Origin: Apostichopus japonicus
Lineage: Eukaryota > Echinodermata > Holothuroidea > Aspidochirotida > Stichopodidae
Direction: 5' to 3'
Assembly (NCBI RefSeq): GCF_037975245.1
Contig: NC_092579.1
Span: 4,488,001-4,552,000 of the forward strand
DNA: 64,000 bases
The notes under the pieces were generated by a model. That model ran no database searches. It had not been told where the DNA came from and saw only the letters and a program-made list of their open reading frames with translations. Numbering within the stretch: the first letter of the stretch is position 1; each line of letters starts with the position of its first letter. The position numbers and the translations under genes were made by a program. This document shows, one piece after another, positions 14,201 to 26,759 of the stretch.

Positions 14201-16017
14201 ATACTAGTCTAACGTTAGGCTAGTAAGCCTATACCGTAGATCGGCATAGGACTATGTACATTACAGTATGTTTTTTATTTGTTAACTAGCTTAAAGGTTT
14301 ATGACCTTAGTATGATTATTGACCGTCAACGATTTCAGAATAAGATAACATAACGTTAGCTTATTTTTAGACCAATATGTTACATAAGCACATCTCTATG
14401 GACTATATTGCACAATATATTTATTAAAAAATAATGAGCGACAGAGATTGTTGACGGATGCTGTAGGATTTGAATATCAGATTTGGTTGTAAGATTAACG
14501 GACACTATTTGTAGAATTTCTTGAGAAAAAAAAATCTGGTATCTAATTGGTCTATACATTATCTAGATGTGATAAATTGTCTGATGGGCTCAAAAACGTA
14601 TTTCAAACGTTAACGCATATATTGACAGGTTAGTAAGATTTATTTTACATTGTTTTCACAAATTGTTGTGACAATTTGTTGTTCTGGAGACCGTGTCCAG
14701 AGAGACATTAACTGAGCAAAACAACCGGGAGCAGCGGAAGGACGTGCGATTCGGAGAGACAAAAAAAAACACAGAGAAAGCTACAAAGTTACCTCAAAAC
14801 ATTTCAGCAAAATGTATGATTGGTGTATTTTTTAACAGAAATTTCGGTAGTTGAATGTTTTTCAAGAAAATGGCACATTTAATTCTGCAACAACAGAAAA
14901 CTTTTTTTTAATGAATTTACTTTTTAATTTGTCAACAATAAGGGCACCATTTGCTTACCCATATGGACAAGTAACTTTTGTTACCATTGCGGAGCATTTT
15001 TAATTTACCAAAAAACGGCGCTTTGAGCGTTTTCAGAAAACTGGGAGGCCGTCTGCCCTGTATCCCCACATGGCTTCAACCAGTGCAACCTGAACTGAAT
15101 ATTTGTAAAAAATCAAGTTCAATGAAAGGAAGAGAAACTTAACTCGGACAGGAAGTGTGTATATCTGACAATGTTACTTACAGCGAATCGTTTGACAATT
15201 TACAAAACCATTTCTTTCTCGTTTACTTCATTTGCGAACATTTAATTATAGCTCTGAACTTCATATCCGTTTTAAGGTATAAATATAACACACAATATGT
15301 GCGATCGTTTTTTATTTTTCATTTAACGTGTACGTAATTTGAGTAATCATGAGTTAGTAAAGTTGGTGATACGATAATTCATTTTGACTTGCATGAATAA
15401 TGTATCGCTTAAATCACAATGTCGCGTAACAACCCCGGATGATTCATCACATACATGCAAATTTAAATGTATGTTTGCTCCGGTCATCAATCAGTATCAA
15501 ATCTATAGCAAAGTACATTGAGGGGGTGCGGTGGGGGTGGGGTGAGGGTGCGGTAGGGGTGGAGTGAGAGTTAGGATGACCAAACAACATCCTCCCTTAG
15601 AAAATCAGCATAATAAGTGACTTACGTTTACAAAGGGTGGCCCCCTATTTAGTATGCTTTTGGAAAACCTTGATTTTTGCATTGTTTATAAAGCAACACC
15701 ACTCTTAGTATGGTATGTCATCCCCCTCCTCCACCTTTCCTAATTTTAATGGTATAAAGCTGTCCCATTCATACTTCACTCACAACATATTCGAAAATAT
15801 CACTGTTCGTTCTTGCAGCCTCACGTGAAAGCTATGATCAACCCTGGTACATCTTCATCATAGAAATATTTTCCTTTAGACAGCTTAAACGTTCACTATT
15901 ACAGCGGTGAACGAAACCGACTTTATATCGGATTAAAATCTGTGCAATGGATAGGTTGTTATCTTGATCAACAAGCACAGCGTTGTCCTCTGTAAGCTAT
16001 TCAATGTATTATTGATA
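11218..16017. other. Intergenic, no supported gene
   Basis: Contains a GAA-rich tract at 11573-11645, A-rich and CT-rich runs around 11858-12125, and a G-rich tract at 15519-15570. Open frames over these tracts have no recognisable family. Nothing else stands out. Confidence 0.5.
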
Positions 16018-16413
16018 CTAATCCACAGTAAAGCAGTGAGCTCTCTGCCGAAGATCAGCGATACTACTAATCTTTCTCTCCTCCTGAGCAGCTGTCTGAA
16101 AGCTCATCATTGGCCAGTTGCGAAAAAACATGGCAGACGACATAGATGTCGGTGTTGTCAAGGGAACAGCCAGTCCTGGTGAGATGAAATGGAAAAATGT
16201 TGGCGCTCTACCGTAATTGACTTGTCGTACCACAGCCTTTGTGTCGCAATCAGCAGCACGACTTTGTCGCCTAAGGGTTGTTTTGTCGCCCTCAGTCACG
16301 GGTTTTGGTTGCTGGGATACACGAGTGTCTTTCTTCACTTTCTTCCTGTCACTTTTATCGTCTGATTCCTTCTTCTGTTTGCGCCATTTTGCTCGACGAT
16401 TCTGAAACCACAC
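16018..16413 (-). CDS. UNCX: Homeobox gene exon 3 (recognition helix, basic tail, OAR-like end)
   Basis: Starts with GTGTGGTTTCAG after a CCCCAG acceptor and runs to a TAG at 16020-16018. It encodes the recognition helix, a Lys-rich nuclear-localisation-like stretch, a linker of low complexity and the OAR-like C-terminus. Confidence 0.88.
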   Translation of the reverse strand: MWFQNRRAKWRKQKKESDDKSDRKKVKKDTRVSQQPKPVTEGDKTTLRRQSRAADCDTKAVVRQVNYGRAPTFFHFISPGLAVPLTTPTSMSSAMFFRNWPMMSFQTAAQEERKISSIADLRQRAHCFTVD

Positions 16414-16763
16414 CTGGGGAGAGACAAAGTAGATAATTGCCATATCATATTTGTACAGGCGGTTTTCAGTGCGTTTTTCTTGAATTTTTTCCCACGCCTG
16501 CGGTACGTGACGTGTTTCTTGGCTATTATAACACCCGGCTGTGTAATGAGTAGCGATGGAATTCCGCCCTTAAAAGCCGCTAAATTCACCAGGAAACGAT
16601 ACTCGAAAGCTGCTATTGATGTAATTATTGAATAATGAAGATTGGTGGGGTGATCAAATTATAGGAGCAAAGAGCGACTGATATTAATCATGTTTAAAGA
16701 GGTAGCGCGTAATATATATGTCTATTTCATATATATATATATATATGTGTGTGTGTATATATA

Positions 16764-16795
<32 letters not shown>

Positions 16796-17673
16796 CGTAT
16801 GTATATATATGAATATATATTTATATAATTGAAAATCGTAAATATATATATATATATATAAAATTGTCATGAGTTGGAAAATCCAGAACAGTAACTTCCA
16901 GCCTCCCGGGATTCGACCCAGGGCCTACCGCTTTATAACCACTAGGCTATGGACGCTGATTGTATGTCCAGAGGTTCGAAACCAGTAAGGAAGGTCGTAA
17001 CTCCACTGTAGGCATTTGCCACCTGTATTGAATAATGCTATTTTTGATTTGGTGACATATTTTGCCTTACTCTGGAGAGCAACTTCCTGACGCTAGCCAA
17101 CCCGAAATCATCCCAAAGCCGTTTCTAACTGGTATTTTTTAAAGGAGAAATGGAAAATCATGGCTATGCTGGTATAATCTAGATAATAATGTTATCACAT
17201 CTATGGTAGAAGGCGAGAAGCAAGAACGAACGTCGGTAAGAAAATAATTTCCTCGTGAGTCTCTCGAGTGTATGGGTACCTTCATATTACAGATAGCACC
17301 TTTAAGCTCCTTCCTTCACAGTTGTGTTCTTAGTTTACATTTCAGTTTTGAAGAGGTCTTAAGAGCCTCGCACACGCTACTTGATAATGATAAATGGTTT
17401 TTGATACTTAGCGACAAAGAAATGTGTAATATTATTGATCGTTAAATGGTAATTGACCGTTTCTATTGTTTATTGTACTATTAAAGCAATAATTAAGCTT
17501 ACAATTGAGTTAGTTGTGAAAATATCGAAATTAAATTAAAACACAAAACATGTTAATAAATAATCATAACGAGAAGGTTATAATTAATAACTTCAGTGTC
17601 AGTGGTTGTTTTGTTTTGTTTATATGATGCCCCTTATTAAATAAAGCATATGCTGGCAATGTTCTTTCTTACA

Positions 17674-17720
<47 letters not shown>

Positions 17721-20700
17721 GTATAAGTATATTAGTATATTAAGTATATACTTAATTAAAGTTTACTTTGATGTCAATGCAATACCTGTACTCTAGCTTC
17801 CATGAGGTCTAAGCGCATAGCTAACGCTTCACGCATAAATATATCTGGGTAATGCGTCGTCTGGAACGCTTGTTCTAGTTCTTGTAATTGCCAAGGAGTA
17901 AAGTTTGTTCTCATCCTCATCCGCCTTGGTTTCCTCTTGATTCCACTGTCAGTAGAATCTAAGAAAAATACAACAATTGAAAGGAGAATATTAGAGGGTC
18001 ATGATATATGTCTTACTGCTGGGGAGAGGGAGAGGGGGAAGGGGAGGAGGTGAGAGGTTGGAAAAAGTGTGTGGTTGTTGCTGGGGTTTTTTGGCTGAGG
18101 GAGGGAGGGTTGTTAACTCAACCTCATTGTCAAAGGTTTTCAATTTTTTGTAATCTCTGATTGCCTTTTGCTCTACGTGATTTTATTGGTTTGCCTATAT
18201 AGAAAAACAATATGAGAACCGGGTTTCCAAATTCAGTTCACGAATTAATGAATAAAAATTAAGATTCATCTCAAACGCTTACAGGGTCTACATGGTAGAT
18301 AACAAGTGGGGAATTCCGAGGCATATTGAGCCTAAAATTAGGTGTATCATTGTGTTTACAAGCAAGGATGTGCTAATAAATATTATGGAATTTTGAATAA
18401 ATCCCCTGACTAAACGTTTACACGCGACTGATTCCCATGGAGGCGAGGGACCATGCCCTCCACCGTACACTTATTATACTCCCCCCCCCTCCCCAAAGCC
18501 CACCTCCACCGCAACCTGTATACACACGACTGCCAAGTTGGACTTGAAAAAATGGAGCGTTTCTAATCATCAATTTAGGAACTAAGGAGAACAGACATTT
18601 TCAAGGATCTCATAAGTCTGCTCTGGCGATCGATAATGGATACTACCGCTTTAAGTTTGAGCTTAAAGGGATACCATTACAGATAAATGTTTATTTTGTC
18701 TTTTAATGCGATAAACATGCAAAGAGTTTGTACAAAACCAAACGATAGACCTACGTCATATAAGAGCCTGGAAACCATTTTTATTTGTATTGAGTATCTG
18801 CTCAGTATTTCCTTCTTTAAAATTGATTAAATAATAAAATTTTTTGATGCCTTTCTGTTTGATTTATAGTTATGTTAAAATTATTTCTATTTTTATGCAA
18901 CATACCATCAGTGTTACGTACTGATGAAACCATGATGGTATACTATGAAGAAGAGGTTGGTTTCAAATGAAAACACTATACCTGGTGTAAAATTCTATAT
19001 CTGGGGCGAATTAAACGCTTCCTTTTGTCCTTACAATTGTTGTTCGGCTTGACATTGTGATGCAAGTAGGGTCAAGTGGAGGACAAGAGGACATGCAATG
19101 TGTCCGGTGGGGAGGCGAAAGGGGGTGGGGGGGGGGGTTTGGGCATTGGCAAATAGTAAGCATTTGGGATATTACCTGTATATACAGGGAAGATATCTCC
19201 GTGTTTCTAATTGAGCGCTTACATGGTGTTTTTCATACAAATATACATATGCCAATATTGTCCTAAAAATGATAGGAATAACAACATAAGTTACATAACG
19301 GATATCTTCTGCAATATACCTTGATTCACTGCAAAACTCTAGCGACTTAATAATGGAAGATGTTTAGATTTTATTTCTTCCAGTTATCTGCCATTTTTCA
19401 TTTTATCCCAATAACCATGGGCAATAAAGCATCGACCTACACTTTCTCGACAATTTTACAACTGACACAATAAAGCGAACAGGGTGGTAGTTTTATCAAA
19501 AGAATACATTCTACTCAAGTGTTTTCTTCTTTTTTTTACCCAAATGAAACATAATGACCAAATAGTCTTTTTCATTTATTTCTAAAAATTTCGTCGCCCA
19601 AATTCTGTTATTTTTATTAAGCACAATTAAAATCCATATTTGAGAATTTCAACAAATGTAAAAAAGATGATGCTTTATTTAATTTAAATGAAATTTGATT
19701 GGTTAAATCTAAGAAACTACATCGCTAGGGTATAGTTTAGTATCAAATAACCTAAAAATGATTTTAATAAGCAAAAAGGGGAAAGAAACTGAAGTATAGG
19801 GAACAATTTTTTCAACAAACTTTGGTCAAAACCTGACTAGGAAATTATGGGGAAAAAACGAAAGTGAGGGTATATTTAAATTTTCTTAAAATTGACTAAC
19901 TAAAGAAAAAAGCTTTCTAAAAAAATTTCCATGTGTTCACGGCAAGAATTTAAATAAATACGATATAACTATCGCGTATGGGATCACAATTTTTAACGCA
20001 AAAATGACACAAATTAAACTATATAGAATTGAAACGTTATTTAAAGAAAGCAATCACGAATTTAGGGCAGAAACCTGTATGTATGCTGCCATTTGAAGAG
20101 GGGGGGGGGTGGGGGTCAATTATTATAATTCCACAAAAATATATTTCTTTTTGAAAAGAATTCAACTTGAAGTACAACATTGTGAATAAACAGTTATATG
20201 GGTTCGAAATAAGAAACAAACGGGTAATGGGTGAATTGAGGGAGCGGGGGGAGGGGTGAGGGAGGGGTGTGAAGTCGAGGAATGAGATAGCAGGAGAGAA
20301 TACACATTTGAAACCTGTTGACCAAAGTGTTTCATGCCGGTTGCTTTCATATGCTATTAAGTTGACTTTTGTAATAAGGTAATCTATATGCGTAGACAAT
20401 AATGATAGAGTACAAAACAAAAGCCACCTTACAAAATTAGAACGCTATCATAAAGTAAAAGTCAAAGAAGTTTATGCAGTATTTTTGTATTAAATGTTAG
20501 GAATCATAGTACTGTATATTTCATATAGGGAAGGGGTTGGGGTTGAACTGAGGGGGGGGGGGTAAATGCACTTGTTAATACTTACCAGGATCGACAGGGG
20601 TAGTAAATGGTCCAGGTCTGCTCTGAAGGGTTTCCTCTTCACCTCCATTTTCACCCTCAAGACCGAGTAAACAATGAATTGTAAAATTTGAAATCGATCG

Positions 20701-20721
20701 AGATTCCTCCATTGTTGTCAT
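16018..20721 (-). CDS. UNCX: UNC-4/UNCX-like paired-type homeobox transcription factor
   Basis: Three coding exons on the minus strand: 20721-20586 (136 nt), 17958-17786 (173 nt) and 16413-16018 (396 nt). The frame stays open across GT-AG junctions (donors GTAAG and GTATTG; acceptors TTCTTAG and TCCCCAG) and gives 234 residues. The homeodomain covers about residues 58-117, with RTNFTPWQ in helix 1, [15 protein letters not shown] in helix 2, and [11 protein letters not shown] in helix 3 with Gln at position 50 and Asn at 51. TNFT-W and FMREALA are UNC-4 family signatures. Residues 11-21 ([11 protein letters not shown]) resemble an eh1/octapeptide Groucho-binding motif. The last 20 residues ([11 protein letters not shown]) resemble an OAR tail, known from ARX, RAX and relatives. 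UNC-4 proteins repress transcription and specify neurons and mesoderm. At 234 residues it is shorter than vertebrate UNCX. The start is the first ATG in exon 1; another lies three codons on. ARX-like is the alternative family. Confidence 0.85.
16729..16862. repeat. (TA)n/(GT)n compound microsatellite in homeobox intron 2
   Basis: TA tracts with a short GT block; the end nearest 16862 forms the tail of the adjacent SINE. Confidence 0.9.
16843..16958 (-). mobile_element. tRNA-derived SINE ending in (TA)n
   Basis: Read on the minus strand, an A-box-like TAGCCTAGTGGTTA (16949-16936) is followed by a B-box GGGTCGAATCCC (16919-16908). A short unrelated body and a TA tail come next. The spacing and box sequences fit an RNA polymerase III promoter of a tRNA-derived SINE. 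It lies in intron 2 of the homeobox gene, on the same strand. The flanks were not resolved well enough to name a target duplication. Confidence 0.75.
17677..17718. repeat. (TA)n microsatellite
   Basis: Pure TA run close to the 3' side of homeobox exon 2, within intron 2. Confidence 0.95.
17786..17958 (-). CDS. UNCX: Homeobox gene exon 2 (homeodomain helices 1-2)
   Basis: Begins after TTAG and ends in GTACAG before GTATTG. It encodes a basic segment and the homeodomain up to the RVQ that opens helix 3. An intron between RVQ and VWFQN (homeodomain positions 46/47) is a common position in paired-like homeobox genes. Confidence 0.9.
20586..20721 (-). CDS. UNCX: Homeobox gene exon 1 (eh1-like motif)
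   Basis: Encodes the first 45 residues plus one base of the next codon. It contains the FTIHCLLGL eh1-like stretch followed by an acidic, Gly/Glu-rich linker. It ends at donor GTAAG (20585-20581). Confidence 0.8.
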
Positions 20722-21774
20722 GATAAGTCCAGAATCAAAAATGATTATAAATGCTTCCTTTTAATATTGTCAAGTTCTTCTTTCCAAAGTATTCAAATTT
20801 TCCGTTAGTTTTGATGATCAAATATATTAAAAAGAGTATACATGGGCGTGATATATATATATAAATATTACAACATTAATTTTATAAGATAAGCAAATAT
20901 TGATGCATCACCAGTAACCAAGCCCACATGATGTTCTAGAAATTGTATCGATTGTCCTCATAAAATGTCAATATTTCTTTGAAATATTTTGTAAAAATTA
21001 TTTTTTTACTATTAATTCTGTAGCTTCCTATACCACGTTGAACTGTCACGTAAACTCTATCGGCAGCGAGTGTTGTTTCGAGCTGTTTTTGCCTTCCTTT
21101 TGTACTTCTGATATCTCAGTAACCGATTAAAATATGGACGACTTTTAATTAAGAGAGTTTGTAAAGGATCAAGTTCTTATATCAACATGTACAACTTTGA
21201 AACCGAAACTTTGAAGCAGGGCACTCCAATAGGAGCCGCCAGCCAAAGTTCGTTGCTATGTAGTTGTGCGCATGCGCACTTTCAACAGAGATGGAAGAAT
21301 GTCCCGTACAAACGATGGATGGTTGTTTGTTTACATTGTAATATATCAAAGAATTTATCAGACTATGACAACGTTTTTTTTTCTCCATTTTGAAGAGGCC
21401 GTTAAATTGAACAATTAATGGCTATATAATTGCCTCAGAAATGACAAGTTATTTTAATGTAATAACGGGGTAAACTAGGAATAACTTAGTTTTGATGAGA
21501 TTTCAAGATAAGTTCGAGGAAGCTGTCTGTTTTAACTAATCATAACATTTCCCACTCACAGTTATGAAGAAGATGCAGTGTAGACTTAAATGGGAATGGA
21601 GAAGGTGCAACAACCACCAAAAAAAAAAAAAAACACCAAAGAAACATTAAATAAAGTCACGTTTTGTTTTTAAATTAAGCACATGGTTTCTACAAAAAAA
21701 GGCTTATTTTAGCTGTGTATACTACAGTAAAATGACAGAAGTTACTGGTAAGGGTTATCGATATTTGACACGGG
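20722..21774. other. Region upstream of the homeobox gene
   Basis: Expected to hold the 5' UTR and promoter of the minus-strand homeobox gene. No unambiguous TATA element or initiator could be assigned. Short frames at 21182-21393 overlap on both strands and look like chance. Confidence 0.4.
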
Positions 21775-22165
21775 TGGGTGTATGTGCGTTTGTTTTTCTA
21801 TCTGACTGAGGACTTGAACAAAAGAATTCCAGGTCCTTGGTTGTGATTTCTAAAGAATCACCACGTCCTCGGAAGAATTTCTATTGTATGGGGTATTGTT
21901 AAGGTTAGGGTACGTGGATTTGAACAATGGAAAATACAATGGGGTCCTCGGTTGGAATGTAAAACCAACATGTGTGTGTGCGTGCGTGTTTGTGCACTTG
22001 TCTTTGTATTCTGAATAAGGACTTGAACAAAGTAACTCCAAGTCCTCAGACCAAATTCGTCCTCACAACAATTCTATTGTTAATGGGTATCGTTAAGGTT
22101 AGGGTCCGTGGATTCGAACAATGAAAATATAAAGAAAAACAAATCGGTACCTAAGTCTGAATGTT
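21775..22165. repeat. Diverged tandem duplication, about 195-bp unit
   Basis: Two units, about 21775-21970 and 21971-22165, share in the same order a GAGGACTTGAACAAA-like block, a GTCCTC block, TTCTATTGT, GTTAAGGTTAGGGT and GTGGATT(T/C)GAACAATG. The divergence shows it is not recent. Confidence 0.8.
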
Positions 22166-22404
22166 AACGTTAAGATCACCATTTTATGGCATATTTTTTT
22201 AATTATTATTATTATTCCTTTACGGTTACTACGGTACTTACATTAAGGATAAAATCGAACAAAACGACACACCTTCCTAATTTCCAAGAAGTTGCAAAAT
22301 TGATTCTTTTAAGCAAAATGTGTCCAACTAATAAGCCGTAATGCTTCAGGAATTTGGTAACGGACATACGGTGTTACAAAAACATGTTAAAAATGAATTT
22401 AGAA

Positions 22405-22633
22405 GAATGTATGTATGTGTGTAAGTATGTATTTTAGATCCTCCTGCAAGCAGGAACTCGCGAAGAAGCCATGATTGGCTTATAAAAGCCGCAAGCTGAC
22501 CGAAGTCAGTCTCATACATTCATATTTAACGTCCATGATTATGAATTGTCAACAACTCTGTAACTGGAGTGACTCGAACTGGGGACCTTATGATTGGAAG
22601 ACACCGGCGTTAGCCACTGAGCTAACACTCCAG
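22405..22633 (-). mobile_element. SINE with a tRNA-Gly-like head
   Basis: On the minus strand, 22633-22564 folds roughly like a tRNA. Complementary ends CTGGAGTG and CACTCCAG form the acceptor stem. TTAGCTCAGTGGCTAA serves as D arm and A box, CTTCCAA as a Gly(TCC)-like anticodon loop, and GTTCGAGTC as B box. The anticodon and T stems do not pair properly, so it is not a working tRNA gene. About 150 bp of unrelated body and a TA/GT-rich tail follow, as in tRNA-derived SINEs. Confidence 0.7.
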
Positions 22634-23699
22634 AAATGACAACATTAATGAATTTACATCTGATTCCAGCATATTTTGCAGTAAGCTTTGCGCAAAGTGA
22701 TGACTCTTGTGATGAATTTAATGTATATAATACATTAATACACTGCGTTCAATAAAAGTGCGCTATTTGGGTCGGCGGGTCGAGGGGAGGGGAGGGTGGG
22801 GGAGGTGGAAGAGGGTATAACATAATATGATAATTGAGGAGTGAAACTCGGCCAAACAGCTTACTGGGAAAATAAAAGCATGCATTTGTCTTCTTCCAAA
22901 TAAGATGAACTTTAAATGGGTTGATACTTTTTAAAATGTTGAAAATATCGAAAGTTAGGAATCTTATTCCGTAGTCATTTGTCAACAACCAACATAATCA
23001 TTGTTACGAGTATAATACATGAGTGGAAGCGGGATAATATATTCATTTTTTAATTTCATTTGATAATCTTGACTATAACTCAAGAGTGAGCGAATTACTT
23101 CATAATTGCTATATACAGATTGCAATGAGTGAGAAGGTTCATCGAATGTCGGCCATTTCCGGTCCTATAGAGTTGGGTGGATGGATCGAGTGACGTTATA
23201 ATGCAGGAATTCAATATAGGGATGAACGAAGGGCGGAAGGGGTGGGGATTTTGTAGGGGTTGGCGGGCGGGGGGGGGGTTGGAAGGTCAAGCTCGGTTCA
23301 TTTATATACGAATACATATAGGTTATGCCTCTACCGATATGACTGATATAATGACGGGGATTCAATTCATAGGGGTAAAGGAAACGGATGAGGACACGTC
23401 CATAACTGTGGAAACAATGCCAAAGTTTTATCAGTGTTAAACCCAATTGAAGCATCATGATAAAATCGCTTAAAATGGTCCTTTTTATAAATGCACTTAA
23501 CAATGTAATCCTGGTTCTATCCTTCGAAGTTATTCTCTTTTGAAAAATGTTCAAATTAGAAGATTTAAATGTATCGGTGAAATCAACAAGTTTGAGTTTG
23601 CCAATAAACTGCTTGTCGATGTTAGAACGTATAAGTGGCCATTATTTGAAGTTTTTAGCGTATTTACAGATGACATATCACTCTCCCCTCTCCGCAAAG
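22634..23699. other. Intergenic, no supported gene
   Basis: AT-rich sequence with G-rich tracts at 22776-22816 and 23227-23285. Open frames over these tracts have no recognisable features. Confidence 0.5.
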
Positions 23700-23935
23700 A
23701 CATAATCTCCAAGAGTAAAACGTCCCCTCCTCATCCCATCCCATCCCATCCCTCACCCACCCCCTCCTCTCAAAAACATAATCTCCAAGAGTAAACGTCC
23801 CCTCCCCATCCCATCCCTCACCCACCCCCACCCCCAATAAAAATATTCTCCAAGAGTTCAACGTCTCCTCCCCACCCAATCACATCCCACCCCTCACCCC
23901 CCCGCCCACCCCAATAAAAAATCTCCAAGAATTAT
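23700..23935. repeat. C-rich minisatellite, 65-75-bp unit
   Basis: Three full units and the start of a fourth. Each opens with AT(A)ATCTCCAAGAGT(T)(A/C)AA and CGTC(C/T)CCTCC, then continues through CATCCCA/CACCCA runs to (T)AATAAAA or CAAAAAC. One strand is almost free of G. Confidence 0.85.
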
Positions 23936-25524
23936 GAACAATAATCGGTCATGCTGCATACGTGAGATGGTTCGAATATTTGTGACCACTCGTCTATACC
24001 TCATTCTTTTCCCCCTCTTGCGTGACTGTTAATATTTCTTCTTTTTTTATTTCGTACTATATGATTTATTTAAGAAGTAGAGCTTTCACTTTCCCACGAA
24101 TCTCAAGTGAGTCATTAGAGCGACTCAGCGTGCTTGATATATAGATATATATATATATATATATGACGATTTGTCTGCATACTTCGAAAATGAAATTACA
24201 AAAACCCGAAGTGCGAATATTTCTCTCTCTCAGTCTTTTTCCAGATACATAATTGTAGACACGTGAAGATGACACACAAGTTAATCTTCTAATCAGGCAC
24301 GTTCTGAAAACATTACAGTAATATGAGTACGCCTAATGGCCTGGAGTTGAAGGCTGGCTGGTGAGAGAAGAGTCGGCGGTTTATGTATATCGGGGCCTCA
24401 TTAAACTATTACAGAAACTAAGTGGAACAGTGGGAGGATCATGAGTCGGCAAAGAATGTCAGTTTTTGTTTATTTCTTATGAAATTGAAGAAATAGAATT
24501 CGGTCTTCCCACGCTCTAATAGATCATTAATTCACGTTGTTCAATTGTTGGCATTTCTTTTTAGCTTTGAGTTGTCAAGTAAAGTTGTCAACGTTTCAAT
24601 CGAGAACAAGTTTGACATGAGCATAACCACTGGCGGATCCAGGACCTTTGTTTGGGAGGGGCCAAAGTGGCATTAGAGTGATATGGGGGAGGGGTCTAAG
24701 GGGAGGGGGTGCCCCCTCCCCTTTGGAAAATTTTCTATTGCTGAATGCCCTCAGATGCAATTTGGTGCGACAAAAGTGTACAATGGTGATGTTAATTTAC
24801 TTCTAAAAAAAATGTTTTCCAGGTGTAATTTTCTAAAATATTTATAAAACAAAGTTGGGATCATCTTTCTGAAGAAATTTTATTTCTCATAGGTTATAGA
24901 TTTCTTACAACAAGCCTGTAACTGCAAAATGGTGTTAAACTGTAAATCCTCATGCTCATACATTTACATAGCTCCCAACTCTTGAGAAGGCAAGTGCTGG
25001 TCCATGCCACGAATCGCCGTCCTGGGGGAGGGGTATAAGGGGAGGGGGTGTCCCCCTCCCCTTTTGATTTTTTTTTTTGGAATCCTGGTGATGCCTACAT
25101 GTAAAATGGTGGCACTTAGAAAGGCTTTTGTCACCCAAAATTTTCTGAGAAATATGCATTTTTTTGTGTGTAACATCAATAAATTGAATAGTAGGTGATA
25201 ATTCATTCTTTCCCGTGGCATGAAAATGTTCGCTGCTCGCCCCAATGAAAAGAACTATAGGCTAATTTGAGGTTCAAATGATGCTGTAAAGGAGGTTTTA
25301 TACTCTATTATGCTAAATGCTAAAGAAATGATGGTTGCTAAGTCAAAATTTGATGCATTTTTTTTTATGTATACTTGACAATTACAATGCGTTTTTTTTT
25401 CGGACGCTTGTGCGGGTCAGCGGGTTTGGGTGTTAGAATGCGGGTCTAATTCCAGCGAATTGCGGGTCAGTTGGGAGCTCTGCATTTAATTTTAAACCAG
25501 AAAACGAAAAGGTTTAGACTAGTC

Positions 25525-26613
25525 CAGGCGCGGCGAAACGGAAAAATTATTGAGGGGGGGGGGGGCTAATGTGTGTAGACTATCTAAGCGGAGCGCCACC
25601 ATCGGTTGGCGCGGAGCGTACAATAAAATTTTAGGTTTTTTCAAACCCCCAGATGGCCGGAAACGGCACTTCCTGAGTGTTTTATGCTGCGAATACCTAG
25701 CCTTAAAATATGGGTCTCAAGCCTGCAATTTCTCAGATTGCATGAGAAAGTCTGTAAAAACATTGTAATTTGTATATTCGATGGTGTTGTAAGAGAGTAG
25801 CTATTACTCGTAGTGTACTCGCAAAGACGTTTTTGAGTGTAGTAAGGGCAGTGGCGGAGCTAGGGGTATTGGTCGGGGGGGGGGGCACTTTCGACACTAT
25901 CTAAGCGGAGCGCCACCACAGGTTGGCGCGGAGCGTACAGAAAATTTTTGAGTAAAGATACTCTATAGATTGCAGGAAATGACCCATTCCGGGCCTTGCT
26001 AATTTGCAGATAAACGGAGAATAAATAGGTGTCATTGCCATTTTGTCGGAAAATTACACCAACAGAATATGACAAATGTCAATAGGTAGATGAGAGCGCA
26101 ATAAAATAGTCAATAATCGCGAATAAGTAAAAAGTAGTGAAAAGCTGAAAAGGGCGCCAGCAGTCCCTTCGAGTCCGTCGGGGGGGGGGGGGGGTTGCAT
26201 CCGCCCCCTGATCGTATGGACGCTCCGCCACTGAGTAAGTGGATGTTGGAGAACTGGCTGAAATGAGGCAAGTCATTGTCCTAAGAGGAAGTTGTGTTGC
26301 GCTTTCCGGTATACTCACACTCACTGCTTCCACTTTTCACGGGGCGTGAAGACGCGGTTGGGGTGAAAATGTGGTCTATAGCCAGGGGACGGGCCGAGGG
26401 TCCCCCAGCATTTACTAAAATTATTACACCTATATAGTATACGTGTGCATCGTACAGATCGACAAGTATGCATTGAAAAATGGGCAGATGCACGTTTCGG
26501 AGCCTTGGTAAACATTGGGGGGGGGGGGCTTATCATGCATTTGCCCCCTCAACTTTTGCATTGGGGGGGCTAGAACCCCCCAAGCCCCCCCCCCCCCGGT
26601 TCCGCCGCCACTG
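25525..26613. mobile_element. hAT-like MITE, middle of the nest
   Basis: Left end CAGGCGCGGCGAAAC, right end complement CAGTGGCGGCGGAAC. It is flanked by the exact 8-bp duplication GACTAGTC (25517-25524 and 26614-26621). The interior carries an AAGCGGAGCGCCACCA block followed by GGTTGGCGCGGAGCGTAC, which recurs in the inner element and at about 49180-49215. Confidence 0.85.
25849..26233. mobile_element. hAT-like MITE, innermost of the nest (385 bp)
   Basis: Perfect terminal repeats CAGTGGCGGAGC and GCTCCGCCACTG. The flanks AGTAAGGG (25841-25848) and AGTAAGTG (26234-26241) match at 7 of 8 positions, as expected for a slightly decayed target duplication. It shares its internal GGAGCGCCACCA block with the middle element, so a related element inserted into its own family member. 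Confidence 0.88.
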
Positions 26614-26759
26614 GACTAGTCTACCACTGCTATTCCTCTCGATTTTTTTAATTTCCAATCATATGATTTAGCGGATGTTCGGAAACACTTTTGGCTCACC
26701 TTTGGGGGGGAGGCCATGGCCCCCCTTGGCCCCCCCTTGGATCCGCCAGTGAGCATAAC

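Larger units (their letters stand above)
24628..26751. mobile_element. hAT-like non-autonomous element, outermost of three nested copies
   Basis: Terminal inverted repeats CACTGGCGGATCCA at the left and its complement at the right end. The flanking duplication AGCATAAC occurs at 24620-24627 and 26752-26759. An 8-bp duplication with (CA)NTGGCGG termini fits the hAT superfamily. No transposase frame is present. The interior holds a second element that itself holds a third. A G-rich (GGGGAGGGG)-type block near each end repeats within the family. Confidence 0.85.

Noticed and set aside
22564-22633. Functional tRNA-Gly(TCC) gene
   Set aside because: Acceptor ends pair and the anticodon loop fits, but anticodon and T stems do not; a SINE head is the better reading.
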